Part shown: piece by piece, positions 59,664 through 64,000 of the stretch
Layout of the letters: every line of letters begins with the position of its first letter
How positions within the stretch are numbered: position 1 is the first letter of the stretch
Notes under the pieces: model-generated
Databases searched by the model: none
The model's input: only the letters and a program-made list of their open reading frames with translations
What the model was told of the DNA's origin: nothing
Translations under genes and position numbers: made by a program
Source of the DNA: Solimonas flava DSM 18980
GTDB lineage: Bacteria > Pseudomonadota > Gammaproteobacteria > Nevskiales > Nevskiaceae
Length of the DNA: 64,000 nt
Assembly: GCF_000426685.1 (NCBI RefSeq)
Contig: NZ_AUFV01000008.1
Span: 8,530 to 72,529 of the forward strand
Direction of reading: 5' to 3'

Positions 59664-60614
59664 TCAGCGCGCGCGCGGCAGGCGGTCGAGCACGTCGCGC
59701 AGCTCGTCCGGAAAGGCCGCGTTGAGGATCAGCTTCGGGAAGTCACCCTCCGGCGCCAGCTTCAGGAAATGCGAATGCAGGAACATGCGCTTGAGGCCGA
59801 GCTCGCGCAGCGGCTTGTTGTCCTCGCGCTCGCCGTACTTGGTGTCGCCGGCGACCGGGTGACCGAGCGCCAGCGCGTGCACGCGGATCTGGTGCGTGCG
59901 GCCGGAGAAGATCTGCACTTCGCAGAGCGTCGCGTCGCGATAGCGGCTCTTCGGCGAGAAGCGGGATTTCGACGGCTTGCCGTCGTCCTCGTCGATCTTC
60001 ACGCGGCGCTCGCCGGACTGCAGGCGGCTCTTGACCAGCGCGGCGTCGACGTCGCGGTCCTCGCCGCGCCACTTGCCGATCAGCAGCGCAAAATAGCGCT
60101 TCTCCGCCTCGCCGTGCTTGAGCGCGCGCTGCGCGCGCAGCAGCGCCGGCCGCGACTTGGCCAGCAGCAGCACGCCGCTGGTATCGCGGTCGAGGCGATG
60201 CGCGAGCTCGATGAAATCGTATTTGTTCCAGGCCCGCACGGCTTCGATGACGCCGTACGGCACGCCGCTGCCGGCATGCGCGGCCAGCCCTGCCGGCTTG
60301 GAGATCGCCAGGTAATGCTCGTCCTCGTGCACGATCGCTGCGCGCAGACGGTTGAGGACCGCGTCCGGCGGCCGTGCCACCTGTGCCTTGTCGGCGGCGC
60401 GAACCGGCGGAATGCGCACCTCGTCGCCGGACGACAGTTTTCTTTCTGCCTTGACGCGTCCACCGTTGACCCGCACCTGACCCGAACGCAGGAGCTGGTA
60501 GACGTGCGACTTCGGAACGCCAGGCAATTGTTTCAAAAGGAAATTGTCGATCCGCTGCCCCTCGTCTCGGGCACCGGCCGACACATATCTGACTTGTGGA
60601 CGATCTTGTGTCAA
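59664..60614 (-). CDS. rluC: 23S rRNA pseudouridine synthase RluC
   Basis: A 316-residue enzyme (pseudouridines 955, 2504 and 2580 in E. coli). An N-terminal S4 domain (RIDNFLLKQLPGVPKSHVYQ) precedes the catalytic HRLDRDTSGVLLLAKS (about residue 140). TTG at 60614 fits the family length but has no clear Shine-Dalgarno sequence. It is divergent from rne, as in E. coli. Confidence 0.93.
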   Translation of the reverse strand: MTQDRPQVRYVSAGARDEGQRIDNFLLKQLPGVPKSHVYQLLRSGQVRVNGGRVKAERKLSSGDEVRIPPVRAADKAQVARPPDAVLNRLRAAIVHEDEHYLAISKPAGLAAHAGSGVPYGVIEAVRAWNKYDFIELAHRLDRDTSGVLLLAKSRPALLRAQRALKHGEAEKRYFALLIGKWRGEDRDVDAALVKSRLQSGERRVKIDEDDGKPSKSRFSPKSRYRDATLCEVQIFSGRTHQIRVHALALGHPVAGDTKYGEREDNKPLRELGLKRMFLHSHFLKLAPEGDFPKLILNAAFPDELRDVLDRLPRAR

Positions 60615-60883
60615 AATAGGAATGTCCGTCGATTCAGGTCGAAATTCCGTTCCCGAATCGACGGTTACGGAAGAAAAATGAGATGCAGGGCTCGTTGCTA
60701 TTGTATCAGCCCGACATCCGCTCCGAATTCCAGTCGCCGCGCCGCATCCGCTGCAGGTGGCTACAGGTTTAAATCAGAACGCGCGTGCACCGCGCCGGGG
60801 AGACTCCATGACGATTCGCGGAAACCGCGGAATCCGGGACGAGTCCACCGACGCCGGCCGCTGCGCCCTACAGGACATTTCAC
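60615..60883 (+). promoter_or_regulatory. intergenic region and presumed 5' leader of rne
   Basis: This 269-bp gap between divergent rluC and rne lacks a gene. In E. coli the rne leader mediates feedback by RNase E; a comparable leader is plausible here, but I do not recognise the conserved hairpins in this sequence. Confidence 0.35.
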
Positions 60884-63800
60884 ATGAAGCGCATCTTGAT
60901 CAATGCCACGCAGCGCGAGGAGCTGCGCGTGGCGATCGTCGACGGCCAGAAGCTGCAAGACCTCGACATTGAAACCGCCGCCCGCGAACAGAAGAAGGGC
61001 AACGTCTACAAAGGCCGCATCACCCGCGTCGAACCCTCGCTCGAAGCCTGCTTCATCGATTACGGCGCCGAACGCCACGGCTTCCTGCCGGTCAAGGAAA
61101 TCGCCAAGTCCTACTTCAAGGAAGGCAAGTCCGGCGGCAATCTGCGTGAGCAGCTGCAGGAAGGCCAGGAAATCATCGTCCAGGTCGAGAAAGAGGAACG
61201 CGGCAACAAGGGCGCGGCGCTGACGACCTTCGTCTCGCTGGCCGGCCGCTATCTGGTGCTGATGCCGAACAACCCGAAGGCCGGCGGCGTGTCGCGCCGG
61301 GCCGAGGGCGACGAGCGCGAGGAAGCCAAGGAAGCGCTCGAAAAGCTGCAGATTCCGGACGGCATGGGCGTCATCATCCGCAGCAACGGCGTCGGCCGCA
61401 CGGTCGACGAGCTGCAGTGGGACGCCAACTACCTCGCCGAGATCTGGTCCGCGATCGAGAAGGCCGCGGCCGAGCGCCAGGGCGCGTTCCTGATCTATCA
61501 GGAAAACAACATCATCCTGCGTGCGCTGCGCGACTATCTGCGCGCCGACATCGGCGAAGTCGTGATCGACAACACCGAGATCTTCGAGCAGGCGCGGACG
61601 CACATGGAGCATGTGATGCCGCAGAACCTGCCGCGGCTCAAGCTCTACAAGGATGAAATCCCGCTGTTCTCGCGCTTCCAGATCGAATCGCAGATCGAAT
61701 CGGCGCACGAGCGCACCGTGCGCCTGCCGTCGGGCGGCTCGATTGTCATCGATCCGTCGGAAGCGCTGACCGCGATCGACATCAACTCGGCGAAAGCGAC
61801 CGGCGGCGGCAGCATCGAGGACACGGCGTTCAACACCAACCTCGAAGCCGCCGACGAAATCGCCCGACAGCTGCGCCTGCGCGACCTCGGCGGCCTGATC
61901 GTCATCGACTTCATCGACATGAATTCGACGAAGAACCAGCGCGAAGTCGAGAAGCGCCTGGAGCAGGCCGTCGAGATGGATCGCGCGCGCATCCAGCTCG
62001 GCAAGATCTCGCGCTTCGGCCTGCTCGAGCTGTCGCGCCAGCGCCTGCGTCCGAGCCTCGGCGAGCACACGCAGATCCCCTGCCCGCGCTGCTCGGGCCG
62101 CGGCCACATCCGCAGCGTCGAATCGCTGGCGCTGTCGATCCTGCGCCTGATCGAAGAGGAAGCGATGAAGGACCGTACCGGCCGCGTCATCGCGCAGGTG
62201 CCGGTCGACGTCGGCACCTTCCTGCTCAACGAGAAGCGCCTCGCCGTGCGCGAGATCGAGGCGCGCTACCGCACCTACATTACGCTGGTGCCGAATCCGA
62301 CGCTGCACACGCCGAACTACGAGATCCGTCGCGTGCGCGCCGACCACCTGCAGCAGGACGACAACGACAGCACGAGCTATCAGCTCGTGCAGGATTTCGA
62401 CGCCAAGGCGCAGGACGATCTCGGCAAGGCTGCGACCGTGCAGAAGACCCTGCCCGAGCCCGCCGTCAAGCAGATCCTGCCGTCGACGCCGGCACCGACG
62501 CCGGTGGTCGTGCAGCAGCCGGCACCGGTCGTCATGCAGCCGGTCGTTGCCGCCTCCGGCGATGGTTTCTGGACGCGCCTGATGCGTCTGCTCGGCTTCG
62601 GCCCGCGCGCGGTCAAGCCGATCGCGGCGCCGGTGCCGCCGCCGCGCCGCGAAGGTGGCCGTCGTGACGAGCGTCGTGACGAGCGCCGCGGCGGCCCGCG
62701 CGACGCGCAGCGCCGCGATCGCGGTCGTAGTGACGGCCGCGGCCAGCCGCGCGACGGCCAGCCGCAGCGCGGCCAGCAGCAGCCGCAGCGCAATCCGCAA
62801 CAGCAGCAGCCGCAGCGCCAGCCGCAGCCCCCGCGCCAGCCGCAGCCGCAGCAGGCCCAGCCGCAGCGCGCCGGTCAGGCTGCGAACCCGGCGCCGCAAG
62901 CGCCGCGCCCGAATCTGAACCCGGTCCCGGCCGCCCGCGCCGAAGCCGCGCCGGCACCGGCCGAGCTGGAAACGGCCATCGCCCCGGCCGAGATCGCCGC
63001 CGAGGCCGGTGCGACCCCGAATGCAGCGCCGCGCACGGGTGAAGAGCGCAGCGCCGGTGGCGGCCGCCGCCGCCGCCGCGGCGGTCGTGATCGCCGCGAG
63101 CGCGACGCCGCTCGCGCAGCGGCGGCCGGCGCGACGGGCGAAGCCGTCGGCGCGATGCTGAACGACGCCGAAGCGCTCGCCGACGAAGAGATGGGGTCGC
63201 ACGCCGCGGAAACCGACACCGCCGGTGCCGTGGCCGCCGCGAGCACGCCGGCTGGCGTCGAACTCGCCCAGACGCCGCCTGCCGAAATCCCGTCGACCGA
63301 AGCCGCACCAGCCGAAGCCGAAGCCGAAGCCGAAGCCGAAGCCGAAGCAAGCGTGCCGGCGCCGGCCGAATCCGTTGCGCCAGCGCGGACCGAGCGGGTC
63401 GAGACGCAGCTGCCGCTGCTGCGCGAAGTGACGCGCGACGAGAGCCCGATGGCGGCGCCGATCGTCGTCGCCGAGCCGTCCCCCGACGTGCAAGAAGCAG
63501 CCGCGGAGCCGGCGCCGGTCGAAGCGTTCGTCGTCAGCGCCGCGAGCGAAGCGCCGGCGGAGCAAGAAGCCACGCCGGAACCGGTCGAGCCCGAAGCGCC
63601 TCAGGCACCGGTTGCCGTCGCGAGCAGCGAGCCGCAGGCCGTCGTGCCGGCGGCCGAGGAGCGGGCGCCGGAAGTCGCCGAGGCCCCGGTCGTCAGCGAG
63701 GCGGCGGTGGTCGACAGCAACCCGTCGACCGTCGTCGCGGACGAGCCCGCCGAGGCGCCGCTGGCGGCGACGCCGGAGTCGGCGGCCGGCGGCGGCGCGC

Positions 63801-63925
63801 CGCAGTTCCGCGCGACAGCGCCGGCTGCCGATTACTTCAAGCTGTTCGAAAGCGCGACGCGAACGACGCAGGGTGCTGCGCCCGACGCCGACCAGGACAA
63901 GCCGGAAGAGCGGAAACCGGGCTGA
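60884..63925 (+). CDS. rne: ribonuclease E
   Basis: A 1013-residue endoribonuclease and degradosome scaffold. An S1 domain (about 38-120; [17 protein letters not shown]) and 5'-sensor are followed by a DNase I-like catalytic part with [12 protein letters not shown] (aspartate near 299) and VIDFIDM (near 342). The zinc-link is [10 protein letters not shown] (near 400). The C-terminal half is disordered: an Arg/Gly block, a Gln/Pro/Arg block and long Ala/Glu/Pro repeats with six AE dipeptides encoded by GCCGAA repeats at 63311-63346. Confidence 0.97.
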   Translation: MKRILINATQREELRVAIVDGQKLQDLDIETAAREQKKGNVYKGRITRVEPSLEACFIDYGAERHGFLPVKEIAKSYFKEGKSGGNLREQLQEGQEIIVQVEKEERGNKGAALTTFVSLAGRYLVLMPNNPKAGGVSRRAEGDEREEAKEALEKLQIPDGMGVIIRSNGVGRTVDELQWDANYLAEIWSAIEKAAAERQGAFLIYQENNIILRALRDYLRADIGEVVIDNTEIFEQARTHMEHVMPQNLPRLKLYKDEIPLFSRFQIESQIESAHERTVRLPSGGSIVIDPSEALTAIDINSAKATGGGSIEDTAFNTNLEAADEIARQLRLRDLGGLIVIDFIDMNSTKNQREVEKRLEQAVEMDRARIQLGKISRFGLLELSRQRLRPSLGEHTQIPCPRCSGRGHIRSVESLALSILRLIEEEAMKDRTGRVIAQVPVDVGTFLLNEKRLAVREIEARYRTYITLVPNPTLHTPNYEIRRVRADHLQQDDNDSTSYQLVQDFDAKAQDDLGKAATVQKTLPEPAVKQILPSTPAPTPVVVQQPAPVVMQPVVAASGDGFWTRLMRLLGFGPRAVKPIAAPVPPPRREGGRRDERRDERRGGPRDAQRRDRGRSDGRGQPRDGQPQRGQQQPQRNPQQQQPQRQPQPPRQPQPQQAQPQRAGQAANPAPQAPRPNLNPVPAARAEAAPAPAELETAIAPAEIAAEAGATPNAAPRTGEERSAGGGRRRRRGGRDRRERDAARAAAAGATGEAVGAMLNDAEALADEEMGSHAAETDTAGAVAAASTPAGVELAQTPPAEIPSTEAAPAEAEAEAEAEAEASVPAPAESVAPARTERVETQLPLLREVTRDESPMAAPIVVAEPSPDVQEAAAEPAPVEAFVVSAASEAPAEQEATPEPVEPEAPQAPVAVASSEPQAVVPAAEERAPEVAEAPVVSEAAVVDSNPSTVVADEPAEAPLAATPESAAGGGAPQFRATAPAADYFKLFESATRTTQGAAPDADQDKPEERKPG
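63311..63346 (+). repeat. (GCCGAA)6 microsatellite inside rne
   Basis: Six perfect hexamers encode an Ala-Glu run in the disordered tail of RNase E. Length changes by whole units would keep the frame. Confidence 0.85.
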
Positions 63926-63940
63926 GCCCGCGTGGCAACG

Positions 63941-63968
63941 AAAAAGGCGACCCGAGGGTCGCCTTTTT
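63941..63968 (+). terminator. intrinsic terminator of rne
   Basis: AAAAAGGCGACCC, GA and GGGTCGCC followed by five T residues, 15 bp after the rne stop codon. Confidence 0.88.
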
Positions 63969-64000
63969 CATGCACGCAGCGCCGCGGGCGCTCCAGCCGC

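Overview
The window is GC-rich chromosomal DNA (roughly two thirds G+C by eye) from a gammaproteobacterium. Three conserved gene orders support this: purA-hisZ-hflC-hflK-hflX-hfq-miaA-mutL, serS-crcB-rarA-lolA-ftsK followed by aat-ate-infA-clpA-clpS, and rne/rluC/HAD/maf/yceD/rpmF/plsX. The combination of these blocks with many GC-rich tandem repeats fits a Nevskiales or Xanthomonadales-like lineage; that placement is an inference. I see no tRNA, rRNA, CRISPR array, phage or intact insertion sequence.

Region 1 (1-15.4 kb) is the accessory part, all on the minus strand. It holds a secreted M20 peptidase, a D-amino-acid-type class IV aminotransferase, a HupE/UreJ-like membrane protein, a CapA-like poly-gamma-glutamate metallophosphatase, a large TonB-dependent receptor, a LysR regulator, and three tandem Tat-exported M81 (MlrC-like) metallopeptidases. 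Region 2 (15.7-22.0 kb) is a five-gene MoxR / DUF58 / VWA / VWA / TPR operon. A common promoter architecture links four of these transcription units: an ATAAC-N5-GTTAT dyad with T-N11-A geometry (LysR-box type) and, exactly 24 bp away in every case, a CCAAT block followed by a plausible -35/-10. The units are the M20 peptidase, the TonB receptor, the M81 operon and the MoxR operon. The dyad centre lies about 64-65 bp upstream of each inferred start site. I read this as an undescribed LysR-controlled regulon for import and hydrolysis of a peptide-like substrate, possibly rich in D-residues or gamma-linkages, with a MoxR/VWA cell-envelope chaperone module attached.

Region 3 (22.5-41.0 kb, minus strand) is housekeeping: purA, hisZ, DUF2065, hflC, hflK, hflX, hfq, miaA, an M48 protease plus a DUF898 membrane protein, mutL, serS, DUF190, crcB, rarA, lolA and ftsK. 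Region 4 (41.0-46.4 kb) has a small unknown gene whose stop codon carries a 266-bp MITE-like insertion, then the N-degron cluster aat-ate-infA and convergent clpS-clpA. Region 5 (46.5-54.8 kb) has a CHASE2 adenylate/guanylate cyclase divergent from type II secretion genes gspC-D-E-F; the block stops there, without gspG-M. Region 6 (54.8-64 kb) has glk, a small MscS-like channel, plsX, rpmF, yceD, maf, a HAD phosphatase, rluC and rne.

Many long open frames antisense to these genes are artefacts of the GC-rich codon usage and are left out. Starts were chosen by codon, Shine-Dalgarno spacing and expected N-termini, and alternatives are noted where they matter.
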